The notes beneath the pieces are model-generated. The model worked only from the letters and a program-made list of their open reading frames with translations. It made no database searches and had not been told where the DNA came from. Shown piece after piece: positions 26,355-35,761 of a stretch of DNA of 64,000 nucleotides. The stretch is from Ectobacillus sp042610425 (GTDB lineage Bacteria > Bacillota > Bacilli > Bacillales > Bacillaceae_G), in assembly GCF_042610425.1 (NCBI RefSeq), contig NZ_JBGJZM010000001.1, forward strand, positions 248,001 through 312,000, given 5' to 3'. Made by a program: the position numbers and the translations under genes. Position 1 is the stretch's first letter. The number at the start of each line of letters is the position of its first letter.

Positions 26355-26525
26355 TTCGTTCCCACCTTCTCAAAAGCTCCAGAATGATTTACAATAATTT
26401 ATATGCTTATATATATGGCAAGCATGACAAGGTGTATGTATACAAGTTTTTGCATAAGATTAGGGAACGATCTAAACAGATTGTATATATAGGAATCAAA
26501 CGCCCAAAATGAATTGGAGGAGGAC

Positions 26526-26810
26526 ATGATGGTTGTGAAAGAACATCCGGTAGATGCTTATCGTGAACAGCTGAAGATTGTGATTGATAGCAAAGTGGAA
26601 GAATTTAGAGTTCTAGGATACGATCGAGTAACAACGAAAGACGTATGGGAATGTTTGAAAGTTAAAAAATGGAAAAAAGTAGACCAGGAACTGAAATTGT
26701 TTCAATTAGTAAATGATGTGCTTACGCTTTCAACTAGCGATTATATGACATACTTAACGATGCAAGCCTATAAATCACCGCTTGGACCATTAAATGAATA
26801 TGAAACATGA
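26526..26810 (+). CDS. comN: Post-transcriptional regulator, ComN family
   Basis: The 94-aa soluble protein is rich in charged helices: EQLKIVIDSKVEEFRVLGYD, KDVWECLKVKKWKK, and a C-terminal STSDYMTYLTMQAYKS. It resembles ComN (YrzD), which in B. subtilis controls comE mRNA and lies beside secDF. ATG 26526 or 26529 follows GGAGGAGG. The upstream in-frame TTG overlaps the ribosome site and is unlikely to be used. Confidence 0.8.
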   Translation: MMVVKEHPVDAYREQLKIVIDSKVEEFRVLGYDRVTTKDVWECLKVKKWKKVDQELKLFQLVNDVLTLSTSDYMTYLTMQAYKSPLGPLNEYET

Positions 26811-26898
26811 TGACTTGATTTGACATTCGTTTTTAAGGCTTTCTATAATAGACATAGTATTGCTTTTTTTCTTAAGTATAAGGAGGAACACAAAACCA

Positions 26899-29154
26899 AT
26901 GGCAAAACGAAGCAGACTCGTTGCTTTCTTTTTAATTGTTCTACTTGTGGGTGGAATAATTGGAACAACGACAAAAAATGTGACACAAGGTATTAATCTT
27001 GGGCTAGATTTGCGTGGCGGCTTTGAAATTTTGTATCAAGTACAGCCTGCTAAGCAAGGTGACACTATTACTCGTGACGTTCTTTTAAGTACCGTGAATG
27101 CGCTAGAGAAACGCGTAAACGTTCTCGGAGTAAGCGAGCCTAATATTCAAATTGAGGGTAATGATCGCATACGTGTGCAACTTGCGGGGGTTCAAGATCA
27201 AACAAAAGCCCGTGAAATATTATCTACACAAGCGAAGCTTACATTTCGTGATGTAAATGATAATGTTTTGATGGATGGAACAGATTTAAAGCAGGGCGGG
27301 GCAAAGCAAACATTCGACCAACAAGGTCAGCCTAGTGTAGGGTTAACACTAAACAATGCTGCTAAGTTCAAACAAGTTACAGAAAATGTACTAGGGATGA
27401 AGCCAAATAACTTAATGGTAATCTGGTTGGATTTCCAAGATGGAACGGATTCATATAAGGCAGAAAGCCAAAAGGCAAAGCCTAAATACTTATCAGCTGC
27501 TAGAGTCGATCAAGTGTTTAATCAAACAGATGTATCCATTGTAGGATCTTTCACTCCAACACAAGCTAAGGAATTAGCTAATTTACTTAATGCAGGCTCA
27601 TTGCCGGTTGAGTTAAAGGAATTATATTCTACTTCAGTTGGTGCAAAATTTGGGGAAACAGCCTTGCAACAAACAATGGTAGCAGGAATGATTGGTGTAG
27701 CACTTATTTTCTTATTTATGCTACTTTACTATCGTTTGCCTGGTTTGGTCGCTGTCATCACACTTGGCTTATATATTTACATAACACTTCTCATCTTTAA
27801 CGGTATGCATGCTGTCCTGACGCTGCCGGGTATAGCGGCTCTGGTGCTAGGGGTCGGGATTGCGGTAGATGCCAATATTATAACCGATGAGAGGTTTAAA
27901 GAAGAACTCAAAATCGGGAAGTCCGTTATGGCTGCTTATCGCGCTGGAAATCGACATTCCTTCTTAACTATTTTAGATGCACATGTTACGACACTTCTTG
28001 CAGCAATTGTTTTATTTATATTTGGTACAAGCGCTGTAAAAGGTTTTGCAACAAGCTTAATGGTCAGTCTAGTTGTCGGATTTGCAACGAACGTAGGTGT
28101 TACACGTTTATTACTTGGAATGCTTGTAAAAAGTCGTTTATTTGACAAGAAGGTAGAATGGTTTGGCGTGAAGAAAAGTAAAATCTTGCCGCTTTCTAAA
28201 GGGGTTATGCATGCTCCTACACCATTTGATTCTATTAATTTTGTAAAGATTGGACATCGTTTTCTCGTATTTTCTGCAGTGTTCATGATTGTAGGAGTTA
28301 TCATTGTTTCCATCTTTAAGTTAAATGCAGGCATAGATTTTTCTAGTGGATCTCGGTTAGATATGACGAGCAATAAACCAATTGTTGTAAGTGAGTTGAA
28401 AACAGATTTAGAGACGATTGGAGTGAAAACGGAGGATATAGTTCTAACGGGGACTAATAACCAAAGTGCAGCAATCCGTTCAAAAGGTGTATTTACGAAA
28501 GAAGAAATTGCGAAAGTAAAAAGTACGATTAAGGATAAATACGGTGCGGAACCTAACGTAAGTACGGTATCTCCAACAATCGGTAAAGAATTGGCACGCA
28601 ATGCGCTGATTGCGGTTCTGATTGCATCCGTTGGAATAATATTGTATGTCAGTCTTCGTTTCCGTTTTACGTATGCTATCTCTGCAGTCGTTGCCTTGTT
28701 ACATGACGCATTTTTCATTATAACGGTATTTAGTATATTACGATTAGAGGTAGACCTGTCGTTTATTGCGGCCGTTTTAACCATCGTAGGGTACTCTATT
28801 AATGATAGTATTGTTACTTTTGATCGAAACCGCGAATTGTACAAAGAACGTAAGGTGCGTTCTATAAAAGATTTAGAAGAAATTGTGAACTTAAGTATTC
28901 GACAAACACTTAGCCGCTCGGTCAATACCGTTTTAACGGTGTTACTACCGGTTATTGCCTTGCTTATATTTGGTAGTGCTTCCTTGCGCAATTTCTCATT
29001 TGCTTTGCTCATAGGACTGATTGTCGGTACGTATTCTTCCGTATTCGTTGCTTCTCAGCTATGGCTTTATATGGAATCACGTAGTCTGAAAAAGGGAACT
29101 GGTAAACGGAAGAAAGAAGTAGAAACAAAACAAAAATCAGATATTCTTGTATAA
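26899..29154 (+). CDS. secDF: Protein translocase SecDF fusion
   Basis: SecDF uses the proton gradient to assist late protein export through SecYEG. The 751-aa fused protein has two six-helix halves. The SecD half has the GLDLRGGFEILYQV loop and the GVGIAVDANIITDERFKEE motif. The SecF half has NAGIDFSSGSRLDM and VGYSINDSIVTFDRNRE. AAGGAGG lies 12 bases before ATG 26899. A strong terminator follows. The fusion is usual in Bacillus. Confidence 0.97.
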   Translation: MAKRSRLVAFFLIVLLVGGIIGTTTKNVTQGINLGLDLRGGFEILYQVQPAKQGDTITRDVLLSTVNALEKRVNVLGVSEPNIQIEGNDRIRVQLAGVQDQTKAREILSTQAKLTFRDVNDNVLMDGTDLKQGGAKQTFDQQGQPSVGLTLNNAAKFKQVTENVLGMKPNNLMVIWLDFQDGTDSYKAESQKAKPKYLSAARVDQVFNQTDVSIVGSFTPTQAKELANLLNAGSLPVELKELYSTSVGAKFGETALQQTMVAGMIGVALIFLFMLLYYRLPGLVAVITLGLYIYITLLIFNGMHAVLTLPGIAALVLGVGIAVDANIITDERFKEELKIGKSVMAAYRAGNRHSFLTILDAHVTTLLAAIVLFIFGTSAVKGFATSLMVSLVVGFATNVGVTRLLLGMLVKSRLFDKKVEWFGVKKSKILPLSKGVMHAPTPFDSINFVKIGHRFLVFSAVFMIVGVIIVSIFKLNAGIDFSSGSRLDMTSNKPIVVSELKTDLETIGVKTEDIVLTGTNNQSAAIRSKGVFTKEEIAKVKSTIKDKYGAEPNVSTVSPTIGKELARNALIAVLIASVGIILYVSLRFRFTYAISAVVALLHDAFFIITVFSILRLEVDLSFIAAVLTIVGYSINDSIVTFDRNRELYKERKVRSIKDLEEIVNLSIRQTLSRSVNTVLTVLLPVIALLIFGSASLRNFSFALLIGLIVGTYSSVFVASQLWLYMESRSLKKGTGKRKKEVETKQKSDILV

Positions 29155-29160
29155 GGATAG

Positions 29161-29194
29161 AAGGCGATATCGTATCTACGATATCGCCTTTTTC
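29161..29194 (+). terminator. Terminator after secDF
   Basis: AAGGCGATATCGTA / ACGATATCGCC stem followed by TTTTT. Confidence 0.9.
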
Positions 29195-29261
29195 ACAGCT
29201 ATAGAATCATTGTCACCCTTTAGCCTGTTTAGTATAATGAATAGGTTAAGGGGTGATTTCG

Positions 29262-31592
29262 TTGTTGCGAGCAAAAACACGATGGAATGAAAAAAGTCAA
29301 GATGAGGAAGAAGTAAAGCGCCTTTCACAGTCGCTGCATATTACACCCTTCGTCGTCTCTTTATTGATGAATAGAGGATTAAAAACGGAGCAGGAAATAG
29401 TTGATTTTTTGTTTACAGAACAACAATTTCATGATCCGTTTCTTTTACATGATATGAAGCTAGCTGTTCAGAGAATTCATCATGCAATCGAAGAGGGGGA
29501 ACGGATCCTCATTTTTGGTGATTATGATGCGGACGGCGTTAGTAGTACAACTTTGCTTATGCTCACGCTTGAGGAATTGCATGCGAACGTGTCATTTTAT
29601 ATTCCTAATCGGTTCACCGAAGGATATGGACCGAACGAAGCGGCGTTTCGCTGGGCAAAGGATGAGGGGTTTTCGTTAATTATTACAGTAGATACAGGTA
29701 TTTCAGCAATAAAAGAAGCCGAGGTTGCAAAGGAAATTGGACTAGATCTAATTATTACCGATCATCACGAAATTTCACCGCAGCTTCCCGAGGCGTATGC
29801 AATTATTCATCCAAGGATTGGGGATGGCTATCCATTTCAACATCTTGCAGGAGTGGGCGTTGCATTTAAACTTTCTCATGCTTTATTAGGGCGCGTTCCA
29901 GAGCATCTGCTCGATATTGCAGTAATTGGAACGATTGCTGATTTAGTGCCCCTCTTTGGTGAAAATCGGCTTATAGCGAAAAAAGGGATAGAAAAGTTAA
30001 GAGAGACAAGTCGACCTGGTTATCGTGCCCTCTTTCAGGTTGCCAATATAAATGCAAATGAAATCAATGAAGAGAGTATTGGTTATTCGATTGGACCCCG
30101 AATCAATGCGGTAGGAAGACTAGGAGATGCAGATCCTGCTGTACAATTATTAATAACAAATGATCCAGAAGAAGCGAGATTTCTTGCGGAAGAAATAGAT
30201 TCGACAAATCGGCTTCGCCAAGATATTGTGAAGAAAATCGCAGATGAGGCGATACAAGAAGTGGAAGATAAATACTCATCTGATCAAAATAAAGTACTAG
30301 TAATTGCAAAAGAAGGATGGAATGCGGGAGTGATTGGAATTGTAGCTTCTAAATTAGTAGAACGCTATTATCGTCCAACCATTTTGCTTAGTATTGATCG
30401 TGAAAAAGGGATAGCGAAAGGGTCTGCACGGAGTATAGAAGGATTCGATTTATTTGCAAATTTATCAACATGCCGTGATTTGTTACCGCATTTTGGTGGT
30501 CATGCGATGGCTGCTGGGATGAGTCTTTCTCTTGGTGATGTTAATGAACTTCGAAATCGTTTAAATCAGTTAGCTGATGCTACGCTTAGTGAAGAACAGC
30601 TTTTCCCTATTACAGATATTGATACTACGTGTACACTAGGAGAAGTGACCATATCTACCATTGAAGAATTACAGCTCTTGGCTCCCTTTGGTGTAGGTAA
30701 TCCCAAACCATGTATACGAATAGAAGAAGCTGCAATCGAAAGTATTCGTCAAATTGGGTTGGATGGTTCTCATGTCAAGCTGTTGCTGCGTGATGGTGAT
30801 AGCAAATTAGACTGTGTTGGCTTTGGATTTGGACATGTTGTAGAGGAAATTTCGCCCATGTCACGTGTATCGGTAGTTGGAGAAGTAACGATAAATGAAT
30901 GGAATCATTTTCGTAAACCGCAGATTATGATTTCAGATCTTGCTGTGAATAACTGGCAATTGTTTGATTATCGTGGAGATCGAAATATCGAGAAATTCTT
31001 GTTATCGTTGCCTGAGGATAAAGTGACAGCTATTTATTTTCAAAAAGCAACCAATTCATTATCGTTACCTGGGGCACTGTTGCAAGCAAAGGAAGTAACG
31101 GAGCAATCACTTAACGGACGTTATATAGTGCTCTTAGATTTACCAGTAAGCATGGACGAGGTAGAGAAGCTTTTTGCAAAAGGATTTCCGGAACGAATTT
31201 ATGCCGTTTTTCACCAAGAAAATCAGCATACATTTAGTACCGTTCCGACCCGCGATCACTTTAAATGGTATTTTTCATTTTTACGCCAACAAGCTCCGTT
31301 TTCACTTTCTAAGCATGGGGCACAGCTGTGCCAGCATAAAGGTTGGTCAAAAGACACTGTAATTTTTATGACACAGGTGTTTTTTGAACTAGAATTTGTT
31401 ACAATAAAAGATGGTTTGATTTTTATGTCAGATCATATTTCCAAACGTGATTTGTTAGAATCCACTACTTATCGTGAAAAGATAAATGGATTACAGGTCG
31501 AAAAAGAATTAGTATATTCCACATATCAGCAGTTATTTATGTGGTTTAGTAATATACAGAGTAGTTCTTTAACATGTCAGGAGGCTTATTAA
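29262..31592 (+). CDS. recJ: Single-stranded-DNA-specific exonuclease RecJ
   Basis: RecJ is a 5'-3' ssDNA exonuclease in recombination and mismatch repair. The DHH catalytic core has IFGDYDADGVSSTTLL (about residue 85), DTGISA and TDHHEISP, followed by a DHHA1 region (GHAMAAGMSLSL) and OB and C-terminal RecJ_C domains of the Bacillus type. TTG 29262, with AAGGGGTGA eight bases upstream, gives MLRAKTRWN and 776 aa. The in-frame GTG at 29253 overlaps the ribosome site. Confidence 0.95.
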   Translation: MLRAKTRWNEKSQDEEEVKRLSQSLHITPFVVSLLMNRGLKTEQEIVDFLFTEQQFHDPFLLHDMKLAVQRIHHAIEEGERILIFGDYDADGVSSTTLLMLTLEELHANVSFYIPNRFTEGYGPNEAAFRWAKDEGFSLIITVDTGISAIKEAEVAKEIGLDLIITDHHEISPQLPEAYAIIHPRIGDGYPFQHLAGVGVAFKLSHALLGRVPEHLLDIAVIGTIADLVPLFGENRLIAKKGIEKLRETSRPGYRALFQVANINANEINEESIGYSIGPRINAVGRLGDADPAVQLLITNDPEEARFLAEEIDSTNRLRQDIVKKIADEAIQEVEDKYSSDQNKVLVIAKEGWNAGVIGIVASKLVERYYRPTILLSIDREKGIAKGSARSIEGFDLFANLSTCRDLLPHFGGHAMAAGMSLSLGDVNELRNRLNQLADATLSEEQLFPITDIDTTCTLGEVTISTIEELQLLAPFGVGNPKPCIRIEEAAIESIRQIGLDGSHVKLLLRDGDSKLDCVGFGFGHVVEEISPMSRVSVVGEVTINEWNHFRKPQIMISDLAVNNWQLFDYRGDRNIEKFLLSLPEDKVTAIYFQKATNSLSLPGALLQAKEVTEQSLNGRYIVLLDLPVSMDEVEKLFAKGFPERIYAVFHQENQHTFSTVPTRDHFKWYFSFLRQQAPFSLSKHGAQLCQHKGWSKDTVIFMTQVFFELEFVTIKDGLIFMSDHISKRDLLESTTYREKINGLQVEKELVYSTYQQLFMWFSNIQSSSLTCQEAY

Positions 31593-31593
31593 C

Positions 31594-32106
31594 ATGGATT
31601 TAAAACCATATATTGCAATTGTTCCGGACTATCCGAAAGAAGGAATTGTATTTAAGGATATTACGCCATTAATGAATGATGGTAAGGCGTACAAAGCTGC
31701 AACGGATGCAATTGTAGAATTTGCGAAAGAAAAGAAAGCAGAACTCGTTGTAGGACCGGAAGCACGTGGATTCATAATTGGGTGCCCTGTATCCTATGCC
31801 TTAGGAGTAGGTTTTGCACCGGTACGTAAAGAAGGAAAACTTCCCCGCGAAGTTATTAAATACAATTACGGTAAAGAATATGGTAAGGATGTATTAACGA
31901 TTCATAAGGATGCTATTCGTCCAGGTCAACGTATTCTCATTACCGATGATTTACTTGCAACGGGCGGAACGATTGAAGCAACGATCGCCCTTGTGGAAGA
32001 ACTTGGCGGCATTGTAGTTGGAATCGCCTTTTTAATTGAGCTTAACTATCTTGGTGGTAGAGAAAAGCTACAAGGCTACGATGTTTTAACGCTTATGAAC
32101 TATTAA
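31594..32106 (+). CDS. apt: Adenine phosphoribosyltransferase
   Basis: Apt salvages adenine to AMP with PRPP. The 170-aa protein starts MDLKPYIAIVPDYPKEGI and contains the PRPP-binding ILITDDLLATGGTIEA and VGPEARGFIIG. Its ATG comes two bases after the recJ stop with GGAGG upstream. An inverted repeat lies in the intergenic stretch before relA. Confidence 0.97.
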   Translation: MDLKPYIAIVPDYPKEGIVFKDITPLMNDGKAYKAATDAIVEFAKEKKAELVVGPEARGFIIGCPVSYALGVGFAPVRKEGKLPREVIKYNYGKEYGKDVLTIHKDAIRPGQRILITDDLLATGGTIEATIALVEELGGIVVGIAFLIELNYLGGREKLQGYDVLTLMNY

Positions 32107-32150
32107 AAAACATGCCTAGAAACGGATTGTTCCTTTTCTGGTGTGAACGC

Positions 32151-32205
32151 AATGGACCGGTATACAGAATCCCTTAAAATAGAGACGATCTGTAACGGTC
32201 CATTT
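32151..32205 (+). repeat. Inverted repeat between apt and relA
   Basis: AATGGACCGGTATACAGA and TCTGTAACGGTCCATT are imperfect complements 20 bases apart, followed by TTTCT. It may act as a weak terminator for apt. The rest of the 272-base gap holds the relA promoter. Confidence 0.5.
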
Positions 32206-32285
32206 TCTATACGTATAGAATGGTTCTTATTTATTGTCAGATGAACATATATATAGTCTCTATATTACAATCTTCGCTCTTTCCT

Positions 32286-32314
32286 TTTTCAATTTTCAAT
32301 ATTTGCGTTATAAT
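32286..32314 (+). promoter_or_regulatory. Sigma-A promoter for relA
   Basis: TTTTCA (32286-32291) and TATAAT (32309-32314) are separated by 17 bases. Confidence 0.55.
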
Positions 32315-32378
32315 GGTGTAATAAATAATAATTCTAACTTATAAAAAGGATTAATTTTTCATATAAAAAGGTGATTCC

Positions 32379-34568
32379 ATGGCGAATGAACAAGTGCTAA
32401 CAGCTGAACAGGTGTTGGAGAATGCGAGTAAATATTTAACAGATGAAGATGTTACGATGGTTAAGCGTGCCTATGAATATTCTCGCGATGCCCACCGTGA
32501 GCAATATCGTAAATCTGGCGAACCTTATATTATTCATCCTATTCAAGTTGCTGGAATATTAGTAGGCTTGAAAATGGATTCTTCTACGATTTCGGCTGGG
32601 TTTTTACATGATGTTGTTGAAGATACAGAAGTAACATTAAAGGATTTAGAACGCGAATTTTCGAAAGAAGTAGCCATGTTAGTAGATGGTGTTACGAAGT
32701 TAGGAAAGATTAAGTATAAATCACACGAGCAACAACAAGCTGAAAATCATCGAAAAATGTTTGTCGCTATGGCGCAAGATATTCGCGTGATTTTGATTAA
32801 GCTTTCGGATCGTTTACACAATATGAGAACGCTTCGCCATTTACCTCAAGAGAAACAGCGACGTATTGCAAATGAAACACTCGAAATATTCGCTCCGTTA
32901 GCACATCGTCTTGGAATTAATACGATTAAATGGGAGCTTGAGGATACTGCTTTACGCTACTTGAATCCACAGCAATATTATCGAATTGTTAACTTGATGA
33001 AAAGAAAGCGGGCAGAACGGGAAGATTATCTAAAAGATGTTATGAAGGAAATTCAAGAAAAGCTCTTGGAAGTCACAATTCCTTGTGATTTATCTGGTCG
33101 ACCTAAACATATTTATAGCATTTATCGTAAGATGGTTTTGCAAAATAAACAGTTTAATGAAATATATGATTTACTTGCTGTGCGGGTTATTGTAAATAGT
33201 ATTAAAGATTGTTATGCAGTATTAGGCATTATTCATACATGCTGGAAGCCAATGCCAGGAAGATTTAAAGACTATATTGCGATGCCAAAGGCGAATTTAT
33301 ATCAATCTCTTCACACAACCGTAATTGGCCCGAAAGGAGATCCTTTAGAAGTCCAAATACGAACGAAAGAAATGCATCGTATTGCAGAATATGGGATTGC
33401 TGCTCATTGGGCATACAAAGAGGGAAAAGATATAGAAGAAAGTGAAACGTTAGAAAATAACCTCACCTGGTTTCGTCAAATATTAGAATGGCAAAATGAT
33501 GCCTCCAATGCGGAAGAATTTATGGAATCACTTAAAATAGATTTGTTTTCGGATATGGTCTTTGTATTTACTCCAAAAGGCGATGTAGTAGAATTGCCTC
33601 TAGGCTCAGTCCCGATTGACTTTGCTTATCGTATTCACTCTGAAATTGGAAGCAAAACAATTGGTGCAAAGGTGAATGGGAAAATGGTTCCGCTAGACTA
33701 TAAATTAAAGACTGGTGATATCGTTGAAATCCTAACCTCCAAACATTCATATGGACCTAGTCAGGATTGGGTAAAACTTGCTCAAACCTCGCATGCAAAA
33801 AATAAAATACGCCAGTTTTTTAAGAAACAGCGCCGTGAAGAGAATATTGAAAAAGGTAAAGAATTAATTGAACGTGATTTACGAAGCTTAGAGTACGATG
33901 TAAAGGAAGTTCTGAACCCAGAAAACGTCAAGCGTGTAGCGGAAAAATTTAATTTTCCGAATGATGAAGAAATGTATGCAGCGGTTGGATACAACGGGAT
34001 TACATCTGCACAAATTGTGACTCGTTTAACGGACAAGTATCGAAAACAACGAGATGAAGAAAAATTACTACATGAATCTGTATCGGATGTTCGAAATAGC
34101 TTAAAAATACGTAAACACGATTCAGGCATTAAAGTAAATGGTGCTGATAATTTATTAATTCGTTTATCAAAATGCTGTAACCCAGTTCCAGGCGATGATA
34201 TCATCGGGTATATAACAAAGGGACGCGGAGTTTCCATTCACCGTACAGATTGTGTAAATGTATTAACAGAAGAAGCAAAGGATCGCTTATTAGATGTAGA
34301 ATGGGAAAATGATCCAGAAAAAGACCTGGAATATAATGTTGATATTGAAATTACAGGCTATGATCGCAGAGGCTTATTAAATGAAGTACTGCAGGCAGTA
34401 AATGAATCGAAAACATATATATCAGCTGTCGCCGGTCGAAGCGACCGAAATAAAGTAGCGACTATTCATATCTCCATGAGTATTCAGAACGTTCATCATC
34501 TTCACAAAGTAGTCGAACGAATTAAACAAGTACGAGACATTTATGCTGTCCGTCGATTAATGCATTAA
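32379..34568 (+). CDS. relA: Bifunctional (p)ppGpp synthetase/hydrolase RelA
   Basis: This long RelA/SpoT homologue makes and degrades (p)ppGpp. The HD hydrolase domain is intact (GFLHDVVEDTEV at about residue 75 and RLHNMRTL). The synthetase region contains DRLHNM-proximal segments and KDYIAMPKANLYQSLHTTV, followed by TGS (VFVFTPKGDVVELP), a conserved-cysteine segment (LSKCCNPVPGDDI) and a C-terminal ACT domain. Length 729 aa is typical. It forms a pair with dtd, 12 bases downstream. Confidence 0.97.
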   Translation: MANEQVLTAEQVLENASKYLTDEDVTMVKRAYEYSRDAHREQYRKSGEPYIIHPIQVAGILVGLKMDSSTISAGFLHDVVEDTEVTLKDLEREFSKEVAMLVDGVTKLGKIKYKSHEQQQAENHRKMFVAMAQDIRVILIKLSDRLHNMRTLRHLPQEKQRRIANETLEIFAPLAHRLGINTIKWELEDTALRYLNPQQYYRIVNLMKRKRAEREDYLKDVMKEIQEKLLEVTIPCDLSGRPKHIYSIYRKMVLQNKQFNEIYDLLAVRVIVNSIKDCYAVLGIIHTCWKPMPGRFKDYIAMPKANLYQSLHTTVIGPKGDPLEVQIRTKEMHRIAEYGIAAHWAYKEGKDIEESETLENNLTWFRQILEWQNDASNAEEFMESLKIDLFSDMVFVFTPKGDVVELPLGSVPIDFAYRIHSEIGSKTIGAKVNGKMVPLDYKLKTGDIVEILTSKHSYGPSQDWVKLAQTSHAKNKIRQFFKKQRREENIEKGKELIERDLRSLEYDVKEVLNPENVKRVAEKFNFPNDEEMYAAVGYNGITSAQIVTRLTDKYRKQRDEEKLLHESVSDVRNSLKIRKHDSGIKVNGADNLLIRLSKCCNPVPGDDIIGYITKGRGVSIHRTDCVNVLTEEAKDRLLDVEWENDPEKDLEYNVDIEITGYDRRGLLNEVLQAVNESKTYISAVAGRSDRNKVATIHISMSIQNVHHLHKVVERIKQVRDIYAVRRLMH

Positions 34569-34580
34569 AGGGGTAGGACG

Positions 34581-35021
34581 ATGAGAGTAGTAGTACAACG
34601 AACAAAAAAAGCATCTGTTACAGTAAATGGTGAAGTAGTAGGTAACATTCCATTTGGATTAATGTTGCTTGTCGGTGTGACACATGAAGATATAGAAAGT
34701 GATGCTGCTTACTTAGCTGAAAAAATTGCAAATCTTCGTATCTTTGAGGATGAGAGTGGAAAAATGAATGATTCTGTTTTAGATAAGAACGGGCACATTT
34801 TGTCTGTTTCTCAGTTTACATTATACGGAGATTGTCGAAAAGGGCGCCGTCCAAACTTTATGGAAGCAGCGAAACCCGATTATGCACAGCAATTGTATGA
34901 TGTATTTAATAAAGAGCTAGAGCAAAAAGGTCTTCATGTTGAAACGGGAATCTTTGGTGCAATGATGGATGTAGAATTAGTAAATGATGGTCCCGTCACG
35001 CTTATTTTAGATAGTAAATAA
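34581..35021 (+). CDS. dtd: D-aminoacyl-tRNA deacylase
   Basis: Dtd hydrolyses D-aminoacyl-tRNAs and mischarged glycyl-tRNA(Ala). The 146-aa protein shows the two catalytic cross-subunit motifs SQFTLYGDCRKGRRPNF and NDGPVTLILDS (GP cis-proline motif). It is cotranscribed with relA. Confidence 0.97.
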   Translation: MRVVVQRTKKASVTVNGEVVGNIPFGLMLLVGVTHEDIESDAAYLAEKIANLRIFEDESGKMNDSVLDKNGHILSVSQFTLYGDCRKGRRPNFMEAAKPDYAQQLYDVFNKELEQKGLHVETGIFGAMMDVELVNDGPVTLILDSK

Positions 35022-35170
35022 ATTTATCCCGCTATTTGTGGGCGACCCCTCCGATGGAAGTTTCACTTTATATCAGTCGTTGTATATTGTTATTTTATTA
35101 TCTGTGAAGAATAATTCTTGCCTATAGTGGAATAATAGGAGAAGAATATGACAGATGTGAGGGATACAAC

Positions 35171-35347
35171 ATGAGAATGAGTGATCAAGCCAACGGGATA
35201 ACTAACAGTGTGAACGGACTTTTTCACATGCAACGGCAGGAAGCTGAAGGGAAGGAACGAGTTTTCCCTGCAATGGAGCTTGCTTCAGAGCATGGTGTGT
35301 CCATTCAAGATGTGAAAAACGTCAAGAAACATTTGAGTCGGTCTTGA
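35171..35347 (+). CDS. Small hypothetical protein (58 aa) between dtd and hisS
   Basis: An ATG with GAGGGA upstream opens a 58-aa frame beginning MRMSDQANGITNSVNGLFHM and ending in a short helix with SIQDVKNVKKHLSRS. The C-terminal part resembles a short DNA-binding-like helix pair, but no family is recognised. A similarly placed small ORF (yrzK) is known in B. subtilis near hisS, so homology by position is possible. The stop overlaps the -35 of the hisS promoter. Confidence 0.5.
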   Translation: MRMSDQANGITNSVNGLFHMQRQEAEGKERVFPAMELASEHGVSIQDVKNVKKHLSRS

Positions 35348-35372
35348 CAAGAAACCGTAACAAACGTATATT
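35344..35372 (+). promoter_or_regulatory. Sigma-A promoter of hisS-aspS
   Basis: TTGACA (35344-35349) and TATATT (35367-35372) are 17 bases apart, just before the T-box leader. Confidence 0.75.
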
Positions 35373-35404
35373 TATAAACAAAATCATGTTTTTACAGATA
35401 AATA

Positions 35405-35659
35405 TCGTACAACCGATGATGGAGAACAGTAAATATGATGACACATGAAAAAGAGAGAAAATGACTTAGGCTGAGAGCATTTTCACATGATGACATATTG
35501 AAGGAACACTCCGTAGGTTTTGCTCTGAAAAGGAAACTTAGTAGGAGAGGAACGCGTTCAGGCGTTATGGAAAGAGTGGAAGCGAATGCTTCAATTAGGG
35601 TGGTACCACGGGTATAAAACTCTCGTCCCTACAATTTGTAGGAATGGGGGTTTTTTTAT
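35405..35659 (+). promoter_or_regulatory. T-box riboswitch (histidine) upstream of hisS-aspS
   Basis: This leader senses uncharged tRNA(His). It shows the AGTA and GAA loop-E halves of Stem I, with GAA followed directly by CAC (35507-35509) as the likely histidine specifier codon. It also has an AAGAGAGAAAATG segment, the conserved T-box AGGGTGGTACCACG (35597-35610), and a terminator ending in TTTTTTT (about 35620-35659) that would be replaced by the antiterminator when tRNA is uncharged. Confidence 0.9.
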
Positions 35660-35664
35660 TTTGC

Positions 35665-35720
35665 AATAGAAAAGCGGACACGGCCCGGTTTTGCTACGTT
35701 GGCCGACATCTGTAGTAAAC
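35665..35720 (+). repeat. Fragment of the GAAAAGCGGA-type repeat between T-box and hisS
   Basis: AATAGAAAAGCGGACACGGCC and a later GGCCGACA resemble the left end of the elements at 41854 and 57446. The match is partial. Confidence 0.4.
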
Positions 35721-35761
35721 CCGATGCATAGCTGTTATTTTTAAAATGGGAGGAACCAAGC

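Noticed and set aside
26401..26480. Sigma-E promoter for spoVB
   Set aside because: Several GCATAT/ATACAT-like strings occur on the minus strand, but none has both elements at the correct spacing.
27936..29012. 358-aa open frame on the minus strand
   Set aside because: It lies wholly antisense to the SecF half of secDF, has no ribosome site and no recognisable protein family. It is a shadow frame.
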